DNA of 62,527 nucleotides from Streptomyces sindenensis. Lineage in GTDB: Bacteria > Actinomycetota > Actinomycetes > Streptomycetales > Streptomycetaceae. Of the stretch, positions 41,294 through 50,085 are shown piece after piece; position 1 is the stretch's first letter; each line of letters starts with the position of its first letter. The notes below the pieces were generated by a model. The model did not search any database. It was not told the origin of the DNA and was given only the letters and a program-made list of their open reading frames with translations. The stretch spans positions 1 through 62,527 of the forward strand of contig NZ_BMSG01000037.1 in NCBI RefSeq assembly GCF_014649035.1, read 5' to 3'. The translations under genes and the position numbers were made by a program.

Positions 41294-44200
41294 TCATCGG
41301 GAAGACCGGGGTGGATCAGGGGGCCGGGAGGGGCTCAGGAGCAGGGCGGAGCCGATCCGGTCGGGGAACCCCGCCCGCAGCAGCCCGTGCCCGATCCCCG
41401 AGAGGCCGGTGAGCAGCCCCGGGTGCGGTACGCGGCCGGGCGTCCCGCACAGCGGCCCCGCCCGGTCCGCCGCGGCCACCAGCGTCCCGGCCCGGCGCAC
41501 CCACGCGGCCCGTACGCCGGGCAGGAGAGCGGGCAGGGCGCTGTGACCGAGGAGTTCGAGCAGCCCGGACTCCCCGTGGCACAGGCTGTCGTCGGCGAGC
41601 GGCCCCCTGCCCGCCAGCTCGCCGGAGCGCGCCGCCAGCCAGCCGGACAGCTCCGCATCCTCCCGCGCGTCGGGGCTGTCGGCGATCGCCAGCGCCACCC
41701 CGGCCACGCCGTCGCACCAGGCGGGTCCGTGGGCCGTCGCGGCGTCCGTCAGCGCGGTCGCCCGGCGCAGGGCGTGCAGCCCGGCGTTCCGGTGGCGGGC
41801 GTCGCCCCCGGCCTCGGCCAGGCGCAGCAGCGCCCAGCCGATCCCCGCCGCCCCGTCGGCGAAGCCTCCGGTCCCGGGAGCCGGGGCGGCGGCGAGCCGC
41901 TCGGCGCAGCGCACGGCGCCCCACCAGGCCTGCGGCCGGCCGGTGGCGCGGTACACCGCGAGCAGCGAGACCAGCCCGCCCGCCGCGCCGCCGCGCACCC
42001 CGTACCCGTCCTCGGCCGCGTTCGCCGCACAGCACAGGCGGACGGCCGGACCGGCCTGGTCCAGCACCTCCCGGTCGCCCAGCAGCGTGCCCACCTCGGT
42101 CAGGGCGTACGCGATGCCGCCGAGGCCCGCGTACGCGCCGGAGCCCAGGGCCCCGAGCTCGTCGGCCCGCCCGTGCAGGGCGTCCAGCAGTCCCGGGACG
42201 GGCGCGAGCGCTTCGCGGGCCGCCTCCGCGTACCGGGACACGCCGGTGAGCGCGGCCAGTTGGGCCAGGAAGAGCGCGGGGCCGGTGTAGCCGCCGGCGA
42301 GGTCCGCCGCCATCGGCGTGAGCCGCCAGTAGCGTTCGCCGAGCAGTTCGAGCCCGATCCAGTTCGTGCGGCCCTCGTGCCGGTAGGCGAGGGAGACGAG
42401 CTGATCGCCCACCGACCTTGCGGCGGACAGCAGTTGCTCGGGCTCCGGCGCGGTCGCCGCTCCCGGCGTCCGGCTGCCCGGGCCGGGCCGGTGCGGCGGC
42501 TCGGGGGAGGTGCTCACCATGGCGGTCCGGATGATCCGCTCCTGGTCCTGGCGGTCCACGGTGTCCATCGCGCGCACCTTCGCCTCGACGCGCGCCAGAC
42601 CGGTGGGGGCGACGGCGCCGGGAGCTGCCCCGTCGGGTGCCGGGGCCACGACCGTACGGCCGGTGCCGCTCCACACCCGGCCGGAGCCCGGCCGGGTGGC
42701 GAACACGGGCACGTCACCGCACCACAGCTCGGCGATCTCCTCGTCCTCCACGCCGGACAGCGCGGGCACGCCCAGGAGCGGGGTGCGCAGCAGGGACAGC
42801 ACCCGGTGCCGTTCGGCGGCGTCCCGCATCAGGTCGGGGTGGGTCGACTCGTCCAGCAGCGTCGTGTACGTCCAGGTGGGCCGGGGGACGACGCGCACCT
42901 CGTCCTCGGCGAACCGCCGCAACGGCCCGTCCGCGCCGAGGAGTTCGTCGCGGTGGTCGTGGATCGCCGTGTATCCGGCGCGGAATCCGTCGCAGAGGGC
43001 CTCGGTGTACGCGCAGGGGTCGGCCGGCTCGGCGTCGAGCCGGGGCCGGTTGGCGGACTCGGTGAACCGCCCCGCTCGCCGTACCAGCCGCATGCGGTCG
43101 GTGCCGGCCTCCGCCCAGTCGGCGGTCTCGATGGGGGACGACGCGGCCCGGCCCCCGCCGATGGCGGACATGTCGAGCGCCGAGGTGTCCCCGACGAGCA
43201 ACTGGGGGAGCAGGCCGACCCGGTGGACGGAGTCGTGCAGGGCCCGGGCGGCCGGATCGGCGGAGCGGGCGGGCCCCAGCGGCGGGTGGAACAGGGTCTC
43301 CACATCGACCAGGACCGGGTGCGGGCCGCAGGCGATGAGGTTCTCGTGGTGCAGATCCGTACCGTCCAGCGCGTGGAGCAGGGCCAGCAGCGCACCCTGG
43401 CGCCGGTAGAACTGCCGGGTCTCCGTCCCCGAGGCGCAGGGCCGCTCCTCCACGAACTCGGCCCAGCCGTAGTCCCCCCGGTCCAGGACGCGCGGCACCC
43501 GCAGCTCGGGGGCGCCCGGCAGCGAACCGAACCATTCGACCAGGGAGTTGAAGTGCCGGTGCGCCGCGAGCGGGCGCGGCTTGTAGACCAGCCGGGTGCC
43601 GTCGGCGAACCGCAGGAGCATCACCGACCGGCCGCCGCGGTGGCTGTCGCCCGCACCGGCCTCGACCCCGGTGAGCGCCCCCGGCCGGGCAGCCGGACCG
43701 AGCCCGCCCGGACCGCCGTCCGGGGCGCCGAACACTCCCGCCGGGGCCAGCAGATGGCGGTCTGCGGCGAGCCGGGCGACCAGCTCCGCGAAGGCGGACG
43801 CGGTGGTGAGGCAGGCCGTCGCGAGGAGGCGGGCCAGCACGGGGTAGCCGGTGACGAGCCGGTCGAGGCCGTCGCGGCGGGCGGTCTGCGCGACGAAGTC
43901 CCGGAAGCGCTCCTCGGGTCCCTCCCCGCTCAACCGGCCCAGCCGCCGGGCCTCGTGCAGCTCGGTGACGAGCGTGCGCGCCGCGATGCGGGCCAGCCGC
44001 CGGGTCAACTGCCGCCGGAAGTCCGCCAGGACGGGCGCCCCGTCCTCCTCGGGCTCCCCGTCCGCCAGCGCGTCCCGGAGCCGTCCCTCGGCCGCCTCCA
44101 CGAACGGCGCGACGATCGGCCCGAAGCCGCTGAGCCCCGGGTACGCGCGGTCGGCGACCACCGCGTCGCACGGCGCGGCGGCGACGGCCTCCCGGGCGAA

Positions 44201-44359
44201 GGCGGCCCAGGCGGGTTCACCGGAAGCGCTGCCCCCGACGACACCGGGCAGCCACCACGGCTCGGAGGCCGCGCGGTGGAGGGAGGCGACGGAGACGGCA
44301 GGGGCGGCAGGGGCCGGGCGACGGCTCGTACCTCTGTCGATCAGGTTCTTCTCCGCCAC
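41294..44359 (-). CDS. Class II lanthionine synthetase LanM
   Basis: The protein has 1,021 residues from GTG 44359 with a GGGGAGG site; the frame extends upstream without coding character. The N-terminal dehydratase domain (DUF4135, about 60-590) has LVYKPRPLAAHRHFNSLVEW and DGTDLHHENLIACGPHPVLVDVETLF in pieces. The LanC-like cyclase domain (about 650-1015) keeps all three zinc ligands, Cys882 in AWCDG and Cys927-His928 in LCHGESG. It should both dehydrate Ser/Thr and activate thiols, which makes the cysteine-free neighbouring precursor puzzling. No LanT peptidase-transporter is encoded nearby, so leader removal may rely on the S8 protease or a remote enzyme. Confidence 0.92.
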   Translation of the reverse strand: MAEKNLIDRGTSRRPAPAAPAVSVASLHRAASEPWWLPGVVGGSASGEPAWAAFAREAVAAAPCDAVVADRAYPGLSGFGPIVAPFVEAAEGRLRDALADGEPEEDGAPVLADFRRQLTRRLARIAARTLVTELHEARRLGRLSGEGPEERFRDFVAQTARRDGLDRLVTGYPVLARLLATACLTTASAFAELVARLAADRHLLAPAGVFGAPDGGPGGLGPAARPGALTGVEAGAGDSHRGGRSVMLLRFADGTRLVYKPRPLAAHRHFNSLVEWFGSLPGAPELRVPRVLDRGDYGWAEFVEERPCASGTETRQFYRRQGALLALLHALDGTDLHHENLIACGPHPVLVDVETLFHPPLGPARSADPAARALHDSVHRVGLLPQLLVGDTSALDMSAIGGGRAASSPIETADWAEAGTDRMRLVRRAGRFTESANRPRLDAEPADPCAYTEALCDGFRAGYTAIHDHRDELLGADGPLRRFAEDEVRVVPRPTWTYTTLLDESTHPDLMRDAAERHRVLSLLRTPLLGVPALSGVEDEEIAELWCGDVPVFATRPGSGRVWSGTGRTVVAPAPDGAAPGAVAPTGLARVEAKVRAMDTVDRQDQERIIRTAMVSTSPEPPHRPGPGSRTPGAATAPEPEQLLSAARSVGDQLVSLAYRHEGRTNWIGLELLGERYWRLTPMAADLAGGYTGPALFLAQLAALTGVSRYAEAAREALAPVPGLLDALHGRADELGALGSGAYAGLGGIAYALTEVGTLLGDREVLDQAGPAVRLCCAANAAEDGYGVRGGAAGGLVSLLAVYRATGRPQAWWGAVRCAERLAAAPAPGTGGFADGAAGIGWALLRLAEAGGDARHRNAGLHALRRATALTDAATAHGPAWCDGVAGVALAIADSPDAREDAELSGWLAARSGELAGRGPLADDSLCHGESGLLELLGHSALPALLPGVRAAWVRRAGTLVAAADRAGPLCGTPGRVPHPGLLTGLSGIGHGLLRAGFPDRIGSALLLSPSRPPDPPRSSR

Positions 44360-44546
44360 CGCTCCGCACCTCCCCGGTCCCGGACCGGCCCCGTGCGGGC
44401 CGCCCGTGACCATCGTGGCGGGGGAGGGGGTACGGGCACATGGGGGAGTCGCCCCCATCTTTCGCCCTCCGGCCTGCGGGCGCCCCCACGGCCCGGGGAC
44501 GCCCACCGGGTACGGCGGTGGCGACCGGGCCGGCCCCGCGGCCGGG

Positions 44547-45650
44547 TCAGCCCCTCGGTGCCGCGGTGGACCCCCGGATCATCAGCTCGGCCGCGATCGT
44601 CGCGATGCCGCCGGGCGGGGGGTTCTCCTTGCCCATCGCGAGCCGTCCCGCCCGGGCGCCCGCCTCGAAGAGCGGCAGCCGGACCGTCGTGAGGGCCGGT
44701 ACCGCGTCCACCGAGAACGGCAGGTCGTCGAAGCCCGCCACCGAGATGTCCTGCGGGATGCGCATCCCCTGGTCCCGGACCGCCGCGCAGGCGCCCAGCG
44801 CCACGGTGTCGTTGGCGGCCACGATCGCGGTCACGTCCGGGGCCCTGCGCAGGAGTTCGAGGGTGGCCTCGTACCCGGAGCGCCGGTCGTAGGGGCCGTG
44901 CACGACGAGCCGGTCGCCGTCGGCCCCCGCGCCGCCGGCCGTACCGCCCCCTGCCGGAAAGTCCTCCAGCCCCGCCGCGCGCAGGGCCTCCCGGTGGCCC
45001 TCCAGCCGGTGGCGGGTGGTGGTGCGTTCCGGGGGCCCGGCGACGTAACCGATCCGGCGGTGGCCCAGCGAGATCAGGTGCTCGGTGAGGCGGCGGCCGC
45101 CGCCCCGGTTGTCGAACGCGAGGGCGGCGACGAGCGCGTCCCCCTCGGGCAGCGGGGGCCGCCCGCAGAAGACGATCCGGGTGCCCGCGTCCGCGAGCTT
45201 CGCCAGCTTCGCCGCCATCGCGGCCTGGTGCGCCGGGCTCTCGACCGCGCCGCCGGTGAGGACGACGGCGGCGGCGCGCTGGCGCTGGAGGAGCGTGAGA
45301 TAGGTCAGCTCGCGCTCCGGGGAGCCGCCGGTGTTGCAGATGACGGCCAGCTTCTCGCCGCCCGCCCGTCCCGAACCGTCTCCGGGCCCGCCGATCTGCG
45401 TCTGCGCCGCCCCCGCCATGATCCCGAAGAAGGGGTCCGCGATGTCGTTGACCAGGATGCCGACCAGGTCCGACGTGGCGGCGGCCAGGGAGCTCGCGGG
45501 CCCGTTGAGCACGTAGTCCAGATCGTCCACCGCACGCAGGACCCGTTCCCGGGTCGACGCCGCCACCGGGTAGTTGCCGTTCAGCACGCGGGAGACGGTG
45601 GCCGGGGACACCCGGGCGCGGGCCGCCACATCCGCCAGGGTGACTGTCAT
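44547..45650 (-). CDS. LacI-family transcriptional regulator
   Basis: The protein has 367 residues from the ATG at 45650 (GGAGGA upstream). The N-terminal helix-turn-helix is TLADVAARARVSPATVSRVLNG (about 4-25, in pieces) and the hinge helix PASSLAAA is present. A periplasmic-binding-protein-like sensor domain follows, with inserted Gly-rich loops near 140 and 245 that lengthen it beyond the usual 340. It diverges from a three-gene sugar operon. The intervening 109 bp carry a canonical LacI-family palindrome, so it represses that operon and probably itself. Confidence 0.92.
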   Translation of the reverse strand: MTVTLADVAARARVSPATVSRVLNGNYPVAASTRERVLRAVDDLDYVLNGPASSLAAATSDLVGILVNDIADPFFGIMAGAAQTQIGGPGDGSGRAGGEKLAVICNTGGSPERELTYLTLLQRQRAAAVVLTGGAVESPAHQAAMAAKLAKLADAGTRIVFCGRPPLPEGDALVAALAFDNRGGGRRLTEHLISLGHRRIGYVAGPPERTTTRHRLEGHREALRAAGLEDFPAGGGTAGGAGADGDRLVVHGPYDRRSGYEATLELLRRAPDVTAIVAANDTVALGACAAVRDQGMRIPQDISVAGFDDLPFSVDAVPALTTVRLPLFEAGARAGRLAMGKENPPPGGIATIAAELMIRGSTAAPRG

Positions 45651-45724
45651 CGCTGTCCTCCGTGAGGTCACGTGCGGCCCCCTCTTGTCCGGCCGCTGTC
45701 GGCAGGCTAGCGTCATCTCCGATA

Positions 45725-45736
45725 GAAAGCGCTTGC
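45725..45736. promoter_or_regulatory. LacI-family operator
   Basis: GAAAGCGCTTGC is the classical GAAAGCGCTTTC-type palindrome with a central CG (AAGCGCTT, 45727-45734). It lies 24 bases before the oxidoreductase start and 75 before the regulator start, which suits control of both directions. Confidence 0.75.
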
Positions 45737-45759
45737 TACGGCTGTATGGAGGAAACTTC

Positions 45760-46911
45760 GTGACACGCAGGACAGTGCGCATCGCCATGAACGGCGTCAC
45801 GGGACGCATGGGGCTCCGGCAGCACCTGGTGCGCTCGATCCTCGCGATCCGTGAGCAGGGGGGCCTGGACCTCGGCGACGGCGAGGTGGTGTGGCCCGAG
45901 CCCGTGCTCGTCGGCCGGCGCGCCCACGCCCTGGAGGAACTCGCCGAGCGCCACGGGCTGACCGAGTGGTCGACGGACCTCGACGCGGTACTCGCGGACG
46001 ACACGGTCGAGATCTACTTCGACGCCCAGGTCACCTCGGCCCGGGTGGAGGCCATCAAGAAGGCGATCGCGGCGGGCAAGCACGTCTACACCGAGAAGCC
46101 GACCGCCACGGACGTCGAGGGCGCCCTCGACCTGGCCCGCCTCGCGCGCGACGCCGGGATCAAGCACGGCGTCGTCCAGGACAAGATCTTCCTCCCGGGC
46201 CTGCGCAAGCTGAAGCGCCTGATCGACGGCGGCTTCTTCGGCGAGATCCTGTCCGTGCGCGGGGAGTTCGGCTACTGGGTCTTCGAGGGCGACTGGCAGG
46301 AGGCGCAGCGCCCCTCGTGGAACTACCGGGCGGAGGACGGCGGCGGCATCGTCGTCGACATGTTCCCGCACTGGGAGTACGTGCTCCACGAGCTGTTCGG
46401 CCCGGTCACCTCCGTGACCGCGCAGGTCCGGACGCACGTTCCGCAGCGCTGGGACGAGCAGGGCAAGCCGTACGAGGCGACCGCCGACGACGCCGCGTAC
46501 GGCATCTTCGAGCTGGCGGGCGGGGCCGTCGCGCAGATCAACTCCTCCTGGACGGTCCGGGTCAACCGCGACGAGCTCGTCGAGTTCCAGGTCGACGGCA
46601 CACACGGCTCGGCCGTCGCGGGACTGCGCAACTGCCGTGTCCAGCACCGCTCGACGACCCCCAAGCCGGTCTGGAACCCGGACCTCCCCGTCACCGAGTC
46701 CTTCCGCGACCAGTGGCAGGAGATCCCGGACAACCAGGAGTTCGACAACGGCTTCAAGGCCCAGTGGGAGCTGTTCCTGCGCCATGTCGTCCAGGACACG
46801 CCGTACACCTGGGACCTCCTGGCCGGAGCCCGGGGCGTCCAACTGGCCGAACTCGGGCTGAAGTCGTCCGCCGAGGGCCGCCGTCTCGCCGTCGCGGAGC
46901 TGACGCTGTGA
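45760..46911 (+). CDS. Gfo/Idh/MocA-family sugar oxidoreductase
   Basis: The protein has 383 residues from GTG 45760 with a TGGAGG site. The N-terminal NAD(P)-binding fold has VRIAMNGVTGRMG, where the usual GxGxxG is altered to NGVTGRMG, and the family's EKP motif in HVYTEKPTATDVEGAL (about 110). The C-terminal alpha/beta domain has DKIFLPGLRKLKRL and a DMFPHWEY segment that likely carries the catalytic His. It should oxidise or reduce a cyclic polyol or sugar with NAD(P). It is first in a LacI-controlled operon with a DUF993 protein and an isomerase. Confidence 0.9.
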   Translation: MTRRTVRIAMNGVTGRMGLRQHLVRSILAIREQGGLDLGDGEVVWPEPVLVGRRAHALEELAERHGLTEWSTDLDAVLADDTVEIYFDAQVTSARVEAIKKAIAAGKHVYTEKPTATDVEGALDLARLARDAGIKHGVVQDKIFLPGLRKLKRLIDGGFFGEILSVRGEFGYWVFEGDWQEAQRPSWNYRAEDGGGIVVDMFPHWEYVLHELFGPVTSVTAQVRTHVPQRWDEQGKPYEATADDAAYGIFELAGGAVAQINSSWTVRVNRDELVEFQVDGTHGSAVAGLRNCRVQHRSTTPKPVWNPDLPVTESFRDQWQEIPDNQEFDNGFKAQWELFLRHVVQDTPYTWDLLAGARGVQLAELGLKSSAEGRRLAVAELTL

Positions 46912-46990
46912 CGTACAGCCCGACCGCGCGGCGCGGCGACGGAAACCCGCTACCGCCGGCCACACGGCGCAACGACGGGGAGCGGCCGGC

Positions 46991-48145
46991 ATGACGACCA
47001 CGATCCACCTGCCCCAGGGCCCGTACACCCCCCGCGCCACCCCGCTCGACCTGGCGCCGGGAGCCGGGGCCCCCTCCTCCCGTACGGTCTTCTCGGCGGC
47101 CCACGTGGTCGCCGACCCGTACGCGGACATCGGCCCGGACGGACCGGCCTCCGTCGACTGGGAGGCAACGCTCGCCTTCCGCCGTCACCTCTGGTCGCAC
47201 GGCCTGGGCGTCGCGGAGGCCATGGACACCGCGCAGCGCGGGATGGGGCTCGACTGGGCGGGCGCGGCCGAGCTGATCCGCCGCTCGGCCGCCGAGGCGA
47301 AGGCGGTGGGCGGCCGGATCGCCTGCGGCGTGGGCACCGACCAGCTGCCCGAAGGCCCCGCACCCGCCCTGGCCGAGGTGACGGCGGCGTACGAGGAGCA
47401 GCTCGCCCTGGCCGAGGAGCACGGCGTCCAGCCGATCCTCATGGCATCACGCGCCCTGGTCCGCGCCGCCCGGGGGCCCGAGGACTACCTCGCCACGTAC
47501 GCCCATCTCCTGCGGCAGGCGTCGGAGCCGGTGATCCTGCACTGGCTGGGCCCGATGTTCGACCCGGCCCTGGAGGGCTACTGGGGCAGCACCGGTCTGG
47601 ACGCGGCCACGGACACGTTCCTTGAGGTCATCGCCGAACACCCCGACAAGGTCGACGGCATCAAGATCTCCCTCCTGGACGCGGCCCGCGAGATCGACGT
47701 CCGCCGCCGCCTCCCGGGCGGGGTCCGCTGCTACACGGGTGACGACTTCAACTACCCGGAGCTGATCGCGGGCGACGAACGCGGCTTCAGCCACGCCCTG
47801 CTGGGCATCTTCGACCCGCTGGGCCCGTTGGCGGCCCACGCGGTACGGGTGCTGGACACGGGGGACGTGGCCGGCTTCCGGGCCCTCCTGGACCCGACGG
47901 TCGAGCTGTCCCGGCACCTCTTCCAGCGCCCCACCCGCTTCTACAAGACGGGCGTGGTGTTCCTGGCCTGGCTGGCCGGCCACCAGGACCACTTCACGAT
48001 GGTGGGCGGACTCCAGTCGGCCCGCTCGCTGCCGCATCTGGCGACGGCGTACGAACTGGCCGACGGGCTCGGCCTGTTCCCGGACCCCGAGCTGGCCGCC
48101 CACCGCATGCGCGCGCTGCTCGCCGTCCAGGGAGGCGCACGATGA
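46991..48145 (+). CDS. DUF993 protein (dihydrodipicolinate synthase-like aldolase fold)
   Basis: The protein has 384 residues with a GGGGAG site. Features are a DHDPS-like barrel with RHLWSHGLGVAEAMDTAQRGMG, GVGTDQLPEG, the strand EPVILHWLGPMFDP and DGIKISLLD, whose lysine (about residue 219) is in the place of the Schiff-base lysine of the superfamily. DUF993 proteins are found in sugar-catabolic operons with Gfo/Idh enzymes and lack a firmly established reaction; aldol cleavage of a keto sugar acid is plausible. The next gene starts within its stop codon (ATGA). Confidence 0.85.
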   Translation: MTTTIHLPQGPYTPRATPLDLAPGAGAPSSRTVFSAAHVVADPYADIGPDGPASVDWEATLAFRRHLWSHGLGVAEAMDTAQRGMGLDWAGAAELIRRSAAEAKAVGGRIACGVGTDQLPEGPAPALAEVTAAYEEQLALAEEHGVQPILMASRALVRAARGPEDYLATYAHLLRQASEPVILHWLGPMFDPALEGYWGSTGLDAATDTFLEVIAEHPDKVDGIKISLLDAAREIDVRRRLPGGVRCYTGDDFNYPELIAGDERGFSHALLGIFDPLGPLAAHAVRVLDTGDVAGFRALLDPTVELSRHLFQRPTRFYKTGVVFLAWLAGHQDHFTMVGGLQSARSLPHLATAYELADGLGLFPDPELAAHRMRALLAVQGGAR

Positions 48146-48978
48146 CCGACGACGTCCTGGCACGTCTGAGCGTCAACCAGGAGACCATCAAGCAGTGGTC
48201 GCTGCCGGAGCTCGCCGAGGGCTGCGGCAGGGCGGGGGTCGGCAAGGTCGGCCTGTGGCGGGCCCCGGTGCGGGCGTACGGCGTCGAGCGCGCGGCACGG
48301 CTGTTCTCCGACGCCGGGATCGGCGTCACCAGCCTCTGCCGGGGCGGCTTCTTCACCGCCCTCGACCCCGCCGAGCGCGCCCGGGCCCTGGACGACAACC
48401 GGGCGGCGATCGACGAGGCGGCGGCCCTCGCCACCGACACCCTCGTCCTGGTCTCCGGCGGCCTGCCGCCCGGCAGCCGGGACCTGCACGGAGCCCGGGA
48501 GCGGGTGGCCGAGGCGCTGGCGGAGCTGGCTCCGTACGCGGCGACGCGCGGGGTGCGCCTGGCGATCGAACCCCTGCACCCGATGTACGCCTCCGACCGC
48601 TGTGTGGTCTCCACCCTCGCCCAGGCCCTGGACCTCGCGGAACGGTTCCCGGCCGAGCAGGTCGGGGTGGTCGTCGACACCTACCACCTGTGGTGGGACG
48701 ACGGGGCGCCCGCCCAGATCGCCCGTGCGGGCGCGGGCGGCCGCATCCACTCCTTCCAGCTGGCCGACTGGATCACCCCGCTTCCGGCGGGCGTTCTGCT
48801 GGGCCGGGGGCAACTGGGCGACGGAAGTGTGGACTTCCGGGCGTTCCGCCGCGCGGTGGAAGCGGCCGGCTTCGACGGCCCGATCGAGGTGGAGATCTTC
48901 AACGAGGCACTGTGGGCCCGCGACGGGGCGGAGGTCCTGGCGGAAGTGGCGGAACGGTACGTACGACATGCCTGCTGA
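48142..48978 (+). CDS. Sugar phosphate isomerase/epimerase-family TIM-barrel protein
   Basis: The protein has 278 residues. The barrel shows LSVNQETIKQW, GVGKVGLWR, the metal-binding glutamate in LAIEPLHPMYA, VVVDTYHLWWDD (Asp and His), IHSFQLADW and the last glutamate in IEVEIFNEALW. These are the ligands of xylose-isomerase-like epimerases. It overlaps the DUF993 gene by four bases and ends the operon, so it probably interconverts the keto sugar used or made by its partners. A 16-bp terminator lies about 250 bases downstream. Confidence 0.88.
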   Translation: MTDDVLARLSVNQETIKQWSLPELAEGCGRAGVGKVGLWRAPVRAYGVERAARLFSDAGIGVTSLCRGGFFTALDPAERARALDDNRAAIDEAAALATDTLVLVSGGLPPGSRDLHGARERVAEALAELAPYAATRGVRLAIEPLHPMYASDRCVVSTLAQALDLAERFPAEQVGVVVDTYHLWWDDGAPAQIARAGAGGRIHSFQLADWITPLPAGVLLGRGQLGDGSVDFRAFRRAVEAAGFDGPIEVEIFNEALWARDGAEVLAEVAERYVRHAC

Positions 48979-49230
48979 GAGCCCCGGACGCGACCGAGAG
49001 TAAAGAGATCGTAAAGGGCTGCAACCTTTGCGTACCCTCCCGGGTCACACAGGGCGTCGGGACTTCCGGGGAGGGGTCCGGGGGGAACGGGAAGGCCCGA
49101 CGGGAGGGGAAAGCGAGGGGGGTCCGGCCGCGAGGCCGGGCCCCATTCCGCTTTTGTCCGGCCGGCTCACGCCCCTCCGTCCGCCTCCCGCACGGGCCGC
49201 GGGCTCGGACGGACGGCCCGAGGCCCCGCC

Positions 49231-49266
49231 CCGGGGGCCGCCCGGCGGGTGCCGGGCGGCCCCCGG
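49231..49266. terminator. Very strong bidirectional terminator
   Basis: CCGGGGGCCGCCCGGC at 49231-49246 is perfectly complementary to 49251-49266 across a 4-base loop. It stands in the convergent gap between the sugar operon and the RNHCP genes, touching the end of the latter. Confidence 0.8.
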
Positions 49267-49268
49267 GA

Positions 49269-49688
49269 TCACAGCGCGAGCATCGCCCGCACGGGGATCT
49301 CCGCGTCCGCGAGCGGCCGCAGCGCCAGCCGGACGAGCGCCAGCGCGTTGTCGTCGCCCGCGATGCGGTTGGCGCTGAGCCGCCCGCACGCGAGGCAGTG
49401 GTGGATGAGCATCCACTCCCCGTCCTGCCGCACCGACAGGCTCAGGGGCACCATCCGCCCACGGCACCCCGCCGCCCGGTCACCCGGCACCCGGCCGTCC
49501 ACGTGAAGGCTGACCAGGCAGGACGGGCAGTGATTACGGTGGGCGGTGCCCGGCGCCGCCAGCGGGACGTCGAGCCGGCAGCCGACGCACCGGAACGCGT
49601 CACCGCGCGCCCCGGCCGGTCCGTGCAGCACGTCCTTGGCCCGCTGCGGACGCCGTCCCGATCCCCGACGGGGCCCTCGCCGCGTCAT
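49269..49688 (-). CDS. RNHCP-domain zinc protein, copy 1
   Basis: The protein has 139 residues from the ATG at 49688 (GGGAGG upstream). After a basic 30-residue tail comes an RNHCP domain with CVGC, the signature RNHCPSC, a further Cys in AGCRGRM and CLACG. These eight or so ligands suit two zinc ions. It ends in LALVRLALRPLA. The biological role of the family is unknown; some members sit near ribosomal-protein or zinc-stress genes. It follows a paralogue by 22 bases and is therefore likely co-transcribed. Confidence 0.85.
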   Translation of the reverse strand: MTRRGPRRGSGRRPQRAKDVLHGPAGARGDAFRCVGCRLDVPLAAPGTAHRNHCPSCLVSLHVDGRVPGDRAAGCRGRMVPLSLSVRQDGEWMLIHHCLACGRLSANRIAGDDNALALVRLALRPLADAEIPVRAMLAL

Positions 49689-49710
49689 CGGAGCCTCCCG
49701 GTCGCCCGGT

Positions 49711-50085
49711 TCACAGGTCACCGAAGGCTTCGAGCGGGAAGGGCGGCTGAGCCAGCGGACGCACGGCCATCCGCATCAGGATCAGCTGGTTGTCGTCCCC
49801 GCAGACGGGGTTCGAGGTCAGCTCGTCGCACCGGGTGCAACGGTGGACGACCATCCAGTCGCCGGTGCGCAGCACCGCGATGGAGATCGGGGTCATCCGG
49901 CCCTCGCAGTCGGAGCGGCCGCCCTCGACGTGGTCGACGAGGTGCTGCGAGTGCAGGCAGCTGGGGCAGTGATTGCGCGGGCTGCCGTCGGGCGCGTGCG
50001 CGGCGACGGTCAGTCCGCAGCGGACGCAGGTGAAGGTGTCCAGGGAGGACATGGCTGAGCGGTGCTGGGGGTTGTCGTGAGACAC
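49711..50085 (-). CDS. RNHCP-domain zinc protein, copy 2
   Basis: The protein has 124 residues from GTG 50085, which has an AAGGAG site. The RNHCP domain shows CVRC, SPRNHCPSC, SDCEGRM and CTRCDELTSNPVCGDDNQL. It is clearly homologous to the next gene (shared RNHCPSC, W-M-x-x-H/V-H-x-C-xx-C and GDDN motifs), implying tandem duplication. Surface residues differ strongly, so the two probably have distinct partners. It is the first gene of the pair. Confidence 0.85.
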   Translation of the reverse strand: MSHDNPQHRSAMSSLDTFTCVRCGLTVAAHAPDGSPRNHCPSCLHSQHLVDHVEGGRSDCEGRMTPISIAVLRTGDWMVVHRCTRCDELTSNPVCGDDNQLILMRMAVRPLAQPPFPLEAFGDL

